Source: Nocardioides alpinus (GTDB lineage Bacteria; Actinomycetota; Actinomycetes; Propionibacteriales; Nocardioidaceae). Taken from it: a stretch of 64,000 nt of DNA. The stretch is from positions 248,001 to 312,000 of the forward strand of contig NZ_FOKC01000005.1 in assembly GCF_900112035.1 (NCBI RefSeq), read 5' to 3'. Each line of letters begins with the position of its first letter. Within the stretch, counting starts at the first letter, position 1. The notes under the pieces are model-generated. The model saw only the letters and a program-made list of their open reading frames with translations, was not told the origin of the DNA and ran no database searches. The position numbers and the translations under genes were made by a program. This document shows positions 9,494 through 17,581 of the stretch, piece by piece.

Positions 9494-9530
9494 GCTCGGG
9501 TCCCACGTCGTCACGGCGTGGGGCCCGAGC
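9494..9530 (+). terminator. Terminator hairpin after the sugar isomerase gene
   Basis: Arms 9494-9507 and 9517-9530 form a 14-bp stem with one wobble pair and a 9-base loop, ending 110 bases before topA. It lacks a strong U-run, as is common in high-GC genomes. Confidence 0.6.
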
Positions 9531-9640
9531 CGCGTTCGCGGGGAGTCCCCGTGGACGGTGAGGGGTGATGATCTCGGGATGTGGCGCTACGGTTGCGGCG
9601 CTGAGCAACACGGGGCAGCACATAGAGGGAGCAATCTGAA

Positions 9641-12382
9641 GTGGCAAAGCTCGTCATCGTCGAGTCACCGGCCAAGGCCCGCACCATCGGCGGCTACCTG
9701 GGCAAGGACTACGTCGTCGAGTCCTCGATCGGTCACATCCGCGACCTGCCCAACAACGCCGCGGACACGCCGGCCAAGATCAAGGACAAGCCTTGGGGCC
9801 GCCTGGCGGTCGACGTCGACAACGGCTTCGAGCCCTACTACGTCGTGCCGCGCGACAAGAAGAGCCACATCGCCAAGCTGAAGAAGCTGGTCAAGGAAGC
9901 CGACGCGCTCTACCTCGCCACCGATGAGGACCGCGAGGGCGAGGCCATCGCGTGGCACCTCCTCGACGAGCTCAAGCCCCCGAAGGGCCTGCCGGTCCAC
10001 CGGATGGTGTTCCACGAGATCACCAAGGCCGCGATCCTCGCCGCCGTCGAGAACCCCCGCGAGATCAATGACGACCTCGTCGAGGCCCAGGAGGCGCGCC
10101 GCATCCTCGACCGCCTCTACGGCTACGAGGTCTCCCCGGTGCTGTGGAAGAAGGTCATGTCCGGCCTCTCCGCCGGCCGCGTCCAGTCCGTCGCCACCCG
10201 GCTGGTGGTCGACAAGGAGCGGGAGCGGATGAAGTTCCGCGTCGCCTCCTACTGGGACATCGACGCCACCTTCGACGCCGGCACCGGCCACGACCCGCGG
10301 ATGTTCCCCGCCAAGCTCTACAGCGTCGACGCCGTCCGCGTCGCCCGCGGCTCCGACTTCGACAACACCGGCGTCCCCAAGGGCAAGGGCGAGCGCGTCC
10401 ACCTCTCGCGCGCCGACGCCGAGTCGCTGGCCTCGGGCCTCAGCGACACGACGTACGACGTCCGCTCGGTCGAGTCCAAGCCCTACCGCCGCTCGCCGTA
10501 CGCCCCCTTCCGCACCACCACGCTGCAGCAGGAGGCCAGCCGCAAGCTCGGCATGAGCGCGAGCGTGACGATGTCGGTCGCGCAGCGGCTCTACGAGAAC
10601 GGCTTCATCACCTACATGCGCACCGACTCCACGACGCTCTCGGGCGGCGCGGTCGGTGCAGCGCGTGACCAGGTCCGCGAGCTGTACGGCGCCGAGTACC
10701 TGCCCGACGCGCCGCGGACGTACGCCTCCAAGGTCAAGAACGCCCAGGAGGCGCACGAGGCGATCCGTCCCGCCGGCGAGTCGTTCCGCACGCCCGCCCA
10801 GACGGGGCTGTCAGGCGAGCAGTTCCGCCTCTACGAGCTGATCTGGATGCGCACCGTCGCCTCCCAGATGAAGGACGCCGTCGGCAACTCGGTCACGATC
10901 CGCATCGGTGGCGCCGCCGCCGACGGGCGCGACGCGGTCTTCAGCTCGAGCGGCCGCACGATCACCTTCCACGGCTTCCTCAAGGCCTACGTCGAGGACA
11001 TCGACGACGCGTCCAAGCGCAAGGACGACGCCGAGGCCCGCCTGCCCAACCTCACGCAGGGCGCCGCGGTCTCGGCCGCGACGCTGAGCCCCGAGGGCCA
11101 CGAGACCAAGCCGCCCTCGCGCTACACCGAGGCGACGCTCATCAAGGAGCTCGAGGACCGCGAGATCGGCCGCCCGTCGACGTACGCCTCGATCATCGGC
11201 ACCATCCTCAACCGCGGCTACGTCTACAAGAAGGGCACCGCGCTCGTCCCGGCGTGGCTGGCGTTCTCGGTGGTCCGGCTGCTGGAGGAGCACTTCCCGC
11301 GCCAGGTGTCCTACGAGTTCACCGCCTCGATGGAGGACGTGCTCGACGAGATCGCCGGCGGGCGCAAGGACCGCGCCACCGAGCTCGGCGAGTTCTACTA
11401 CGGCGCCGGCGACGTCGTCGGCCTCAAGACGCTGGTCACCGACCTCGGCGACATCGACGCCAAGGAGATGGCGACCTTCCCGATCGGCACGCCGGAGGAC
11501 CAGATCAACCTCCGCGTCGGCCGCTACGGCCCGTACGTCGAGGGTCCGCCGTCCGAGGAAGGCCCCGATGGAGAGGCTGGCGCCCCGGTGCGGGCCAACG
11601 TCCCCGACGACCTGCCGCCCGACGAGCTGACCGTCGCCCTGGCCCGGGAGCTGCTGGCCAACCCGGCCGGCGAGGAGCAGGTCGTGGGCAACCACCCCGA
11701 CACCGGCCTGCAGATCGTCGCCAAGAACGGTCGCTTCGGCCCCTACGTCACCGAGCTCCTGCCCGAGGACGCGCCCAAGAGCGCCAAGCCGCGCACCGGC
11801 TCGCTCTTCAAGTCGATGACCCTCGACACCGTCTCGCTCGAGGAGGCGGTCAAGCTGCTCGACCTGCCCCGCGTCGTGGGCACCGACGAGGACGGCACCG
11901 AGATCACCGCGCAGAACGGTCGCTACGGGCCCTACCTCAAGAAGGGCACCGACTCGCGCTCGCTCACCAGCGAGGACCAGATCTTCGACATCACGCTCGA
12001 CCAGGCCAAGGCGATCTACGCCCAACCCAAGGCGCGCGGTCGCGGTGCGGCGACCCCGCCGCTGAAGGAGCTCGGCAACGACCCCGTCTCCGGCCAGCCG
12101 GTAGTGGTGAAGGCGGGCCGCTTCGGCGAGTACGTCACCGACGGCGAGTACAACGCCACGCTCCGCAAGGACGACTCGGTCGAGGCGATCACCCTCGAGC
12201 GCGCCGCCGAGCTGCTCGCCGAGCGGCGTGAGCGCGGCCCCGCGAAGAAGGCGGCCAAGAAGGGCGCGAAGAAGGCTCCCGCGAAGAAGACGGCCGCCAA
12301 GAAGTCACCGGCCAAGAAGACCGCCGCCAAGAAGACTGCTGCGAAGAAGACGACGAAGAAGGCTGCGGCCAAGAAGTCCTAG
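9641..12382 (+). CDS. topA: DNA topoisomerase I
   Basis: A 913-residue type IA topoisomerase that relaxes negative supercoils. The Toprim domain begins at residue 3 (LVIVESPAKARTIGGYLG) and has the acidic metal-binding motif ATDEDREGEAIAWHL near 93-107. The active-site Tyr325 lies in GFITYMRTDST. In place of zinc fingers the C-terminus carries repeated topoisomerase C-terminal modules (NGRYGPYL, NGRFGPYV, AGRFGEYV) and ends in a lysine/alanine-rich tail of KKAAKK type, as in mycobacterial and streptomycete enzymes, where such tails bind DNA. The GTG start follows GAGGGA. Length and order are normal for actinobacteria. Confidence 0.98.
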   Translation: MAKLVIVESPAKARTIGGYLGKDYVVESSIGHIRDLPNNAADTPAKIKDKPWGRLAVDVDNGFEPYYVVPRDKKSHIAKLKKLVKEADALYLATDEDREGEAIAWHLLDELKPPKGLPVHRMVFHEITKAAILAAVENPREINDDLVEAQEARRILDRLYGYEVSPVLWKKVMSGLSAGRVQSVATRLVVDKERERMKFRVASYWDIDATFDAGTGHDPRMFPAKLYSVDAVRVARGSDFDNTGVPKGKGERVHLSRADAESLASGLSDTTYDVRSVESKPYRRSPYAPFRTTTLQQEASRKLGMSASVTMSVAQRLYENGFITYMRTDSTTLSGGAVGAARDQVRELYGAEYLPDAPRTYASKVKNAQEAHEAIRPAGESFRTPAQTGLSGEQFRLYELIWMRTVASQMKDAVGNSVTIRIGGAAADGRDAVFSSSGRTITFHGFLKAYVEDIDDASKRKDDAEARLPNLTQGAAVSAATLSPEGHETKPPSRYTEATLIKELEDREIGRPSTYASIIGTILNRGYVYKKGTALVPAWLAFSVVRLLEEHFPRQVSYEFTASMEDVLDEIAGGRKDRATELGEFYYGAGDVVGLKTLVTDLGDIDAKEMATFPIGTPEDQINLRVGRYGPYVEGPPSEEGPDGEAGAPVRANVPDDLPPDELTVALARELLANPAGEEQVVGNHPDTGLQIVAKNGRFGPYVTELLPEDAPKSAKPRTGSLFKSMTLDTVSLEEAVKLLDLPRVVGTDEDGTEITAQNGRYGPYLKKGTDSRSLTSEDQIFDITLDQAKAIYAQPKARGRGAATPPLKELGNDPVSGQPVVVKAGRFGEYVTDGEYNATLRKDDSVEAITLERAAELLAERRERGPAKKAAKKGAKKAPAKKTAAKKSPAKKTAAKKTAAKKTTKKAAAKKS

Positions 12383-12436
12383 CGGCGCGCGTCCCCGCTC
12401 CCGACTACGCTGCGGCGAGGAACGGGGGTCAGGGAC

Positions 12437-13132
12437 GTGACGATCGCAGCGACGGAGCCGCAGGCGTCGTACGACGAGTGGCGCACGCGCCGCTGGCGGC
12501 TGACCAGTCTCACCTTCGGCCTCCTGTGGCTGGTGACGGCCGTCGCCGTCGTGCTGGTCGGCGAGAAGCAGTCCGACCTCAGCAGCCTTGCGGGGTCGCT
12601 CGCCAACGGGTCGGTGACCCGGGTCGAGGTCGTCGGACTCCCGCAGGACCCCGACTGGCGCGGCCGGCAGCAGGTCACCTTGAAGTGGCGTGAGTCCGTG
12701 CTGTCGCGCTACGCCGTGGTCACCGTGGACACGCGCCGCAACCCGAGCGATCAGTGGGACGGCGACCAGGTCAACGGCGACCTGGAGGTCCACCTGCGCG
12801 GCTTCGGGCCGGAGCCGGACATCACCTACTCCGAGGCCACCGGGTTCCAGGAGTGGCGCGGATATCGGGGTCCCGGCTGGGTGGCGCTCCTCGCCTTCGC
12901 GGCATGGCTCGGGACGGGCCTCCTCGTCATCGGCGGCCCCGAGCCGTGGCGCGCGACCCGCTGGGCGTGGGGGTGGTTCGTCCTCATGGCAGGTCCGCTC
13001 GGCAGCCTGGGCTACCTGCTCCTCGGCGGCCCGCTGAGCCTGGCGAGGCCGAAGGACGTCCGCCAACGCCTCACCGGCGGATGGGCCTTCCTGATCGCGC
13101 TGGTCTTCTTCGGCGGCGCCAACGCCGGCTGA
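12437..13132 (+). CDS. Hypothetical membrane protein
   Basis: A 231-residue protein with one N-terminal membrane helix (about 24-43), a ~100-residue extracytoplasmic region (about 45-147) and three closely spaced helices near the C-terminus (about 150-168, 178-200 and 210-228). GTG start 12437 has an AGGGA site. No recognisable motif. It sits between topA and tmk in the same direction, but a 148-base gap with an inverted repeat separates it from tmk, so co-regulation is not evident. Confidence 0.75.
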   Translation: MTIAATEPQASYDEWRTRRWRLTSLTFGLLWLVTAVAVVLVGEKQSDLSSLAGSLANGSVTRVEVVGLPQDPDWRGRQQVTLKWRESVLSRYAVVTVDTRRNPSDQWDGDQVNGDLEVHLRGFGPEPDITYSEATGFQEWRGYRGPGWVALLAFAAWLGTGLLVIGGPEPWRATRWAWGWFVLMAGPLGSLGYLLLGGPLSLARPKDVRQRLTGGWAFLIALVFFGGANAG

Positions 13133-13144
13133 CCCGGCGCCGTC

Positions 13145-13223
13145 GTCGTACGGACCGACCAGCTCCTACGCCGCCTCCCGCACGCGGTGCCGCACGCGCG
13201 ACGTCGCGTTGGGTCCGTACGAC
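13145..13223. repeat. Widely spaced perfect 12-bp inverted repeat upstream of tmk
   Basis: GTCGTACGGACC at 13145-13156 is repeated inverted at 13212-13223, 55 bases apart. Inside lies a further palindrome CGCGACGTCGCG (about 13197-13208). Could act as a terminator for the upstream membrane protein gene or as a regulatory structure ahead of tmk. Confidence 0.6.
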
Positions 13224-13267
13224 CACGAGGCGACGACGGTCGGGCCTGAAGTGTGGGCGCTCGCCCG

Positions 13268-13273
13268 TAGGGT
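13268..13273 (+). promoter_or_regulatory. -10 element TAGGGT for leaderless tmk-holB transcript
   Basis: TAGGGT ends 7 bases before the GTG at 13281. CTGAAG at 13246-13251 is a possible -35. This supports the start at 13281 over an in-frame upstream extension. Confidence 0.45.
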
Positions 13274-13280
13274 GTGCGAC

Positions 13281-13919
13281 GTGAGCGCCGGAGTCTTCTC
13301 AGAGCACGGACTCTTCGTCTGCTTCGAGGGCGGCGAGGGGGCCGGCAAGTCCACCCAGTCGACGCTGCTGCGCGACTGGCTGGTCGAGCAGGGCCGGCCC
13401 GTGCTGCTGACCTTCGAGCCCGGCGACACCCCGGTCGGCAAGGAGCTGCGGCGCATCGTCCTCGACCCGGCGACCGGCGAGCTCTCCGACCGCACCGAGG
13501 CGCTGCTCTACGCCGCCGACAAGGCCGAGCACGTCGACCACGTCGTGCTGCCCGCACTGGACCGTGGCGAGATCGTCATCACCGACCGCTACGTCGACTC
13601 GACCCTGGCCTACCAGGGCGCCGGGCGCACCCTCGACGTCGCGGAGGTGGAGGCCGTCGCCCGCTGGGCGACGGGCGACCTGCGTCCGCACCTCACCGTC
13701 GTGCTCGACCTGGCGCCGGAGGCCGGCCTCGGCCGCTTCGACGAGCGCGACCGGATCGAGGGTCAGTCGCTGGAGTTCCACCAGCGGGTGCGCCAGGGGT
13801 TCCTCGACCTCGCGGCCGCGGACCCCGACCACTACGTCGTGCTGGATGCGCGCGCGGCCATCGACGAGATCGAGCACGCCATCCGGGAGCGCGTCGCGCC
13901 GCTGCTGGAGGAGCGATGA
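13281..13919 (+). CDS. tmk: dTMP kinase (thymidylate kinase)
   Basis: A 212-residue P-loop kinase that phosphorylates dTMP to dTDP for DNA synthesis. The P-loop EGGEGAGKST is at residues 16-25, the substrate-binding DRY motif (ITDRYVDSTLAYQG) at 102-104, and FEPGDTPVG lies in the dTMP-binding region. An upstream extension of the frame is rejected because the GTG at 13281 gives the family's usual length and sits just behind a -10 element. The stop overlaps holB as ATGA, so the two replication genes are translationally coupled, a conserved bacterial arrangement. Confidence 0.97.
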   Translation: MSAGVFSEHGLFVCFEGGEGAGKSTQSTLLRDWLVEQGRPVLLTFEPGDTPVGKELRRIVLDPATGELSDRTEALLYAADKAEHVDHVVLPALDRGEIVITDRYVDSTLAYQGAGRTLDVAEVEAVARWATGDLRPHLTVVLDLAPEAGLGRFDERDRIEGQSLEFHQRVRQGFLDLAAADPDHYVVLDARAAIDEIEHAIRERVAPLLEER

Positions 13920-15073
13920 GCGTCTGGGACGACCTGGTCGGGCAGCAGTCGGTCCTCGAGACGCTCCGCCACGCCGCCGCCGGTGAGGGGATGACCCACG
14001 CGTGGTTGTTCACCGGCCCGCCCGGGTCCGGTCGGTCCAACGTGGCCCGGGCCTTCGCCGCGGCCCTCCAGTGCGAGAGCCGCACCGGGTGCGGTCACTG
14101 CGAGGCCTGCCGCCTGGGCATCAGCGGCTCCCACCCCGACATCAAGTGGGTCAAGTCCGAGACGTCCGTCCTCTACGTCGACGACATGCGCGACCTGGTG
14201 CTGTCGGCCTCGAAGTTCCCCTCCGTCGGCCGGTGGCAGATCGTGGTCATCGAGGACGCCGACCGGCTGGGCACGCCCGAGAACCCCCGGACCGGCAACG
14301 CCCTGCTCAAGGCGATCGAGGAGCCGACACCCAAGACGGTGTGGCTGCTGTGCGCGCCGACCCGCGCCGACGTGCTGCCGACGATCGTCTCGCGCTCGCG
14401 CTCGGTCACCCTGGCCACGCCCACCGGCGAGCAGATCACCGACTTCCTGGTCCGGTCGGGCATCGACGCCACCGTGGCGTCCTTCGCGGCGCGCGCCAGC
14501 CAGGGGCACATCGGCCGCGCCCGTGCCCTGTGCGTCGACGAGGGAACGCGGCACCGGCGCCGCGAGATCGTGTCGCTGCCGGCGAGGTTGACGAGCATCG
14601 GCAGCTGCATGACGGCGGCCACCAACCTCAACGAGCTCGCCAAGGAGGAGACCGAGGCGATCACGGCCGAGACCGAGGAGCGCGAGCTCAAGGAGCTGCA
14701 GGCGATCTTCGGCAGCGAGCGCAAGGACCTCGCCAGCCGCTCCTACCGGGCAGCCCTCGCCTCGCTCGAGAAGCTCCAGAAGCAGAAGGCCAAGCGCCGC
14801 GTGCTCGACGTCATCGACCGCGCCCTGATGGACCTCGTCTCGGTCTACCGCGACGCCATCGCGCTGTCGGTCGGAGCCCCCGGGATGCTCGTCAACGAGG
14901 AGCTCCGAGGCGACGTGCAGTCCCTCGCGCGCGCCGCCTCGCCCGAGGAGCTGCTGCGGATGATCGACGCCATCTTCACCGCCCGCGAACAGATGCTGGA
15001 GTTCAACGTGCCCCCTCAGCTGGCTCTCGAGTCGATGTCGGTCGCGCTGCGACTGCCCGGAGGTCGTCAGTGA
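13916..15073 (+). CDS. holB: DNA polymerase III delta-prime subunit
   Basis: A 385-residue clamp-loader subunit. It begins SVWDDLVGQQ, has the P-loop-like GPPGSGRSN (about residues 34-42, Arg in place of the usual Lys, consistent with delta-prime not needing ATP hydrolysis), a zinc-binding cluster C-x5-C-x2-C-x2-C in ESRTGCGHCEAC, and the sensor region NALLKAIEEPTPKTVW. A C-terminal helical collar domain completes the family length. Coupled to tmk by a 4-base overlap and to the following hydrolase gene by a GTGA overlap. Confidence 0.96.
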   Translation: MSVWDDLVGQQSVLETLRHAAAGEGMTHAWLFTGPPGSGRSNVARAFAAALQCESRTGCGHCEACRLGISGSHPDIKWVKSETSVLYVDDMRDLVLSASKFPSVGRWQIVVIEDADRLGTPENPRTGNALLKAIEEPTPKTVWLLCAPTRADVLPTIVSRSRSVTLATPTGEQITDFLVRSGIDATVASFAARASQGHIGRARALCVDEGTRHRRREIVSLPARLTSIGSCMTAATNLNELAKEETEAITAETEERELKELQAIFGSERKDLASRSYRAALASLEKLQKQKAKRRVLDVIDRALMDLVSVYRDAIALSVGAPGMLVNEELRGDVQSLARAASPEELLRMIDAIFTAREQMLEFNVPPQLALESMSVALRLPGGRQ

Positions 15074-16626
15074 AGAAGGTCCTCGCGCTCGTCGCGGTGT
15101 TCGCCCTGGCGCTGTCGGCCTTCCTCGCCGTCGGCCTCGCGCTGCAGGGCTCCTCGGACTCGCCCAGCACCGCCCGGCCGACGCCGTCGCCGACGACCCC
15201 GCCGCCGCCCACCGTGACCGAGGCGCCCGAGCCTGTGCTGGCCGACCTCTACTCCCAACGCATCGACTGGGCGCCCTGCGACAGCAACGCCGACAACGAC
15301 TGCGGCACCCTCACCGTCCCGGTCGACTACGCCGACCCGACGGGCGAGACGTTCGAGCTGGCCCTGCTGCGGGTGCCCGCGTCCGGCGCCCGTGTCGGCT
15401 CGCTCGTGGTGAACCCCGGCGGCCCCGGCGCGCCCGGCACGTCGTACGCCGCTGCGGCGGGCGCGGTCTTCCGCGAGCCGCTGCTGCAGGCCTTCGACCT
15501 GGTCGGCTTCGACCCGCGTGGCACCGGCCGGTCCGACCCGGTGGACTGCCTCAGCGACTCCGAGCTCGACGCGTACCTGAGCGGCGACCCGACGCCCGAC
15601 GACCTCGGCGAGGTGGCGTCCTACCGGGAGATGGTGCTGTCCTACGGCGCCAAGTGCGTGGCCAACTCGAGCGCGGTCCTCGGCCACGTCACCACGATCG
15701 AGGCCGCGCGCGACATGGACGTGCTGCGGTCCGCGCTCGGTGAGGAGAAGCTCACCTACCTCGGTGCGTCGTACGGCACCAAGCTGGGCGCGACCTACGC
15801 CGAGCTGTTCCCCGACAAGGTCGGCCGCCTCGTCCTCGACGGCGCCGTCGACGTCGCGCTCGACTCGACCACCATGGCGATCGACCAGGCGGCGGGCTTC
15901 GAGACCGCGCTGCGCGCCTACGTGCAGAACTGCCTCGACTCCACCGACAACTGCTTCCTCGGCGACACGGTCGAGGAGGGGCTCACCACGATCACCGACC
16001 TGCTGGCCGAGATCGAGGAGGAGCCGCTGCCGGCCGGGGACCGCGAGCTGACGGTGGGCAATGCGTTCTACGGGATCGTCACGCCGCTCTACAACCGGGA
16101 CTACTGGTTCCTGCTGAGCACGGCGCTCGCCTCCGCGCTCGAGGGCAAGGGCTCCGCGCTGATGCAGCTCGCCGACGCGTACGCCTCGCGCAACCCCGAC
16201 GGCTCCTACGCCGACAACTCGACCGAGGCCAACTACTCGATCAACTGCCTCGACGACCCGACGTCGGTCCCGTTCGCCAAGGTGCCGACGCTCTTCTCGG
16301 ACTTCGAGGAGGCGTCACCGACCTTCGGCCGGATCTTCGCCTGGGCGATGACCACCTGCCGCGGTGTCGAGGTGACCTCCACCGAGGAGCCGCTCGACAT
16401 CCGGGGCGAGGGTGCTGCCCCCATCCTCGTGCTGGGGACGACCCGCGACCCGGCGACGCCGATGAAGTGGGCCGAGGCGCTGGCGGCCCAGCTCGAGTCG
16501 GGCGTGCTGATCGAGCGCGACGGCGACGGCCACACGGCGTACAACTCCGACAACGCCTGCATCGACGCGATCGTCGAGGACTACCTCATCGAGGGAACGG
16601 TCCCGGACAACCCGACCCGCTGCTGA
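15070..16626 (+). CDS. Secreted alpha/beta hydrolase, TAP-like tripeptidyl aminopeptidase family
   Basis: A 518-residue exported hydrolase. An N-terminal hydrophobic signal or anchor (about 1-25) is followed by a Pro/Thr-rich linker (about 35-55) and an alpha/beta hydrolase fold. Nucleophile Ser234 is in LGASYGTKLG; the oxyanion region is NPGGPGAPG; the C-terminal TAP-like part supplies the acid (TTRDPATP) and His (DGHTAYN). Paired cysteines (for example near residues 70, 80, 158, 195) suggest disulfides outside the cell. The GTG start overlaps the holB stop, so it is co-transcribed with housekeeping genes, a conserved actinobacterial neighbourhood. Actual substrate unknown. Confidence 0.92.
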   Translation: MKKVLALVAVFALALSAFLAVGLALQGSSDSPSTARPTPSPTTPPPPTVTEAPEPVLADLYSQRIDWAPCDSNADNDCGTLTVPVDYADPTGETFELALLRVPASGARVGSLVVNPGGPGAPGTSYAAAAGAVFREPLLQAFDLVGFDPRGTGRSDPVDCLSDSELDAYLSGDPTPDDLGEVASYREMVLSYGAKCVANSSAVLGHVTTIEAARDMDVLRSALGEEKLTYLGASYGTKLGATYAELFPDKVGRLVLDGAVDVALDSTTMAIDQAAGFETALRAYVQNCLDSTDNCFLGDTVEEGLTTITDLLAEIEEEPLPAGDRELTVGNAFYGIVTPLYNRDYWFLLSTALASALEGKGSALMQLADAYASRNPDGSYADNSTEANYSINCLDDPTSVPFAKVPTLFSDFEEASPTFGRIFAWAMTTCRGVEVTSTEEPLDIRGEGAAPILVLGTTRDPATPMKWAEALAAQLESGVLIERDGDGHTAYNSDNACIDAIVEDYLIEGTVPDNPTRC

Positions 16627-16641
16627 GGGCCAACCCCCGCC

Positions 16642-16680
16642 GCTGGTTGAGCAGCGAGCGAAGCGAGCGTGTCGAAACCG
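16642..16680 (+). repeat. Intergenic repeat of the TGGTTGAGCAGC ... GTCGAAACC type
   Basis: A ~38-bp unit starting CTGGTTGAGCAGCGAGCG and ending GTGTCGAAACC, with an internal CGAGCG direct repeat. I recall near-identical intergenic units in many copies in Nocardioides-like genomes; that is memory, not a search. Only one copy is visible here, just after the hydrolase gene. Confidence 0.6.
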
Positions 16681-16768
16681 AGGCCTCACGACCGCAGGCC
16701 CCGCCAGGGTGCGGAGTCCACCGGAGGCGGGCGATGGCAGCTCCGGACATGACGCGAGACCCGCCCCG

Positions 16769-16786
16769 CCGCAGGATGACCTGCGG
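16769..16786. terminator. Hairpin between convergent hydrolase and OsmC genes
   Basis: CCGCAGG (16769-16775) and CCTGCGG (16780-16786) form a 7-bp stem with an ATGA loop; flanking GC tracts can extend it with a bulge. Suitable as a shared terminator. Confidence 0.4.
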
Positions 16787-16822
16787 GCGGAGCGAGCCTC
16801 GGGCGTGGTGCGGTGCGGGTGC

Positions 16823-17266
16823 TCAGCTCTCGAGCGCGGCGTCGAGGGTGATCTCGACCCCGGTGAGCGCCTTGCTGATGGGGCAGCCGGCCTTGGCCTT
16901 CTCGGCCGCGTCCTTGAAGCCGGCCTCGTCGAGCCCCTCGACCTCGCCGCGGACGGTGAGCGTGATGCCGGTCAGCTTGAAGCCGCCGGCCTTCTTGTCC
17001 TCGCCGAGCGAGACGTCGGCGGTGATCTCGAGGGCCTGCGGGGTGCCGCCGGCCTCGGCGATGAGGGCCGAGAGCTGCATGGCGTAGCAGGACGAGTGGG
17101 CAGCAGCGACGAGCTCCTCCGGGCTGGTGGTGCCGCCGGCCTCCTCGGCTGCGCGCTTGGGGAACGAGACGTCGAAGGTGCCGGCCTTGGAGCTGGAGAG
17201 CTCGACCTGGCCGGAGCCGTCCTGGAGTCCGCCGTTCCAGGCAGTGCGTGCGGAGCGAGTGGGCAT
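16823..17266 (-). CDS. OsmC/Ohr-family peroxiredoxin
   Basis: A 147-residue protein. ATG 17266 has an AGGAG site; a longer reading is rejected. The redox cysteine pair of the family is present: Cys60 in AAAHSSCYAMQL and Cys128 in AGCPISKAL. TSPEELVAAAHSSC is the typical active-site lead-in. Such proteins reduce organic hydroperoxides in the cytoplasm using lipoylated or dithiol partners. AEEAGGTTSPEE suggests the OsmC rather than the Ohr branch. A gene for an OhrR-type regulator lies far away at 44837, so linkage is not direct. Confidence 0.93.
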   Translation of the reverse strand: MPTRSARTAWNGGLQDGSGQVELSSSKAGTFDVSFPKRAAEEAGGTTSPEELVAAAHSSCYAMQLSALIAEAGGTPQALEITADVSLGEDKKAGGFKLTGITLTVRGEVEGLDEAGFKDAAEKAKAGCPISKALTGVEITLDAALES

Positions 17267-17398
17267 CGTGTCTCCTGAGGTGTGGTGGTTGCGTGCGCTT
17301 TCGAACGTATCCGGTGCCACCCACCCCCCGGATTTCGGTCCGAGGCTGCGCTCTCCGTATAGTTGCCCGCGGTCCATCGAGCACGCTCGGCAGGCCAC

Positions 17399-17471
17399 GC
17401 CGCCTTAGCTCAGTCGGTAGAGCGAGTCACTCGTAATGACTAGGTCGTCAGTTCGATTCTGACAGGCGGCT
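17399..17471 (+). tRNA. tRNA-Thr (anticodon CGU)
   Basis: A 73-base cloverleaf. Acceptor GCCGCCT pairs with AGGCGGC (17464-17470). The anticodon stem AGTCA/TGACT encloses loop CTCGTAA with anticodon CGT at 17432-17434, reading ACG. The T arm is GTCAG-TTCGATT-CTGAC. The discriminator is U and CCA is not encoded. A terminator follows immediately. Confidence 0.96.
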
Positions 17472-17473
17472 CT

Positions 17474-17507
17474 GACTCCCCCGGGGACCCGAGACCCTGG
17501 GGGAGTC
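17474..17507 (+). terminator. Terminator of tRNA-Thr
   Basis: GACTCCCCC (17474-17482) and GGGGGAGTC (17499-17507) form a perfect 9-bp stem followed by TTC, starting 3 bases after the tRNA. Confidence 0.8.
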
Positions 17508-17581
17508 TTCTGCGTTGCGGCGTCGATCGATCGCGCGCCGAGTCGCCCATCGCTGGATTGCCGTGTCGCTCCGGACAGCAC

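Noticed and set aside
13945..14045. Arg instead of Lys in the P-loop of the delta-prime subunit considered as damage
   Set aside because: Delta-prime subunits often have non-functional nucleotide sites; the zinc cluster and the rest of the protein are intact.
17399..17507. tRNA gene considered as an integration (att) site
   Set aside because: No integrase gene and no second copy of the tRNA 3' end are visible within the window; flanks are ordinary genes.
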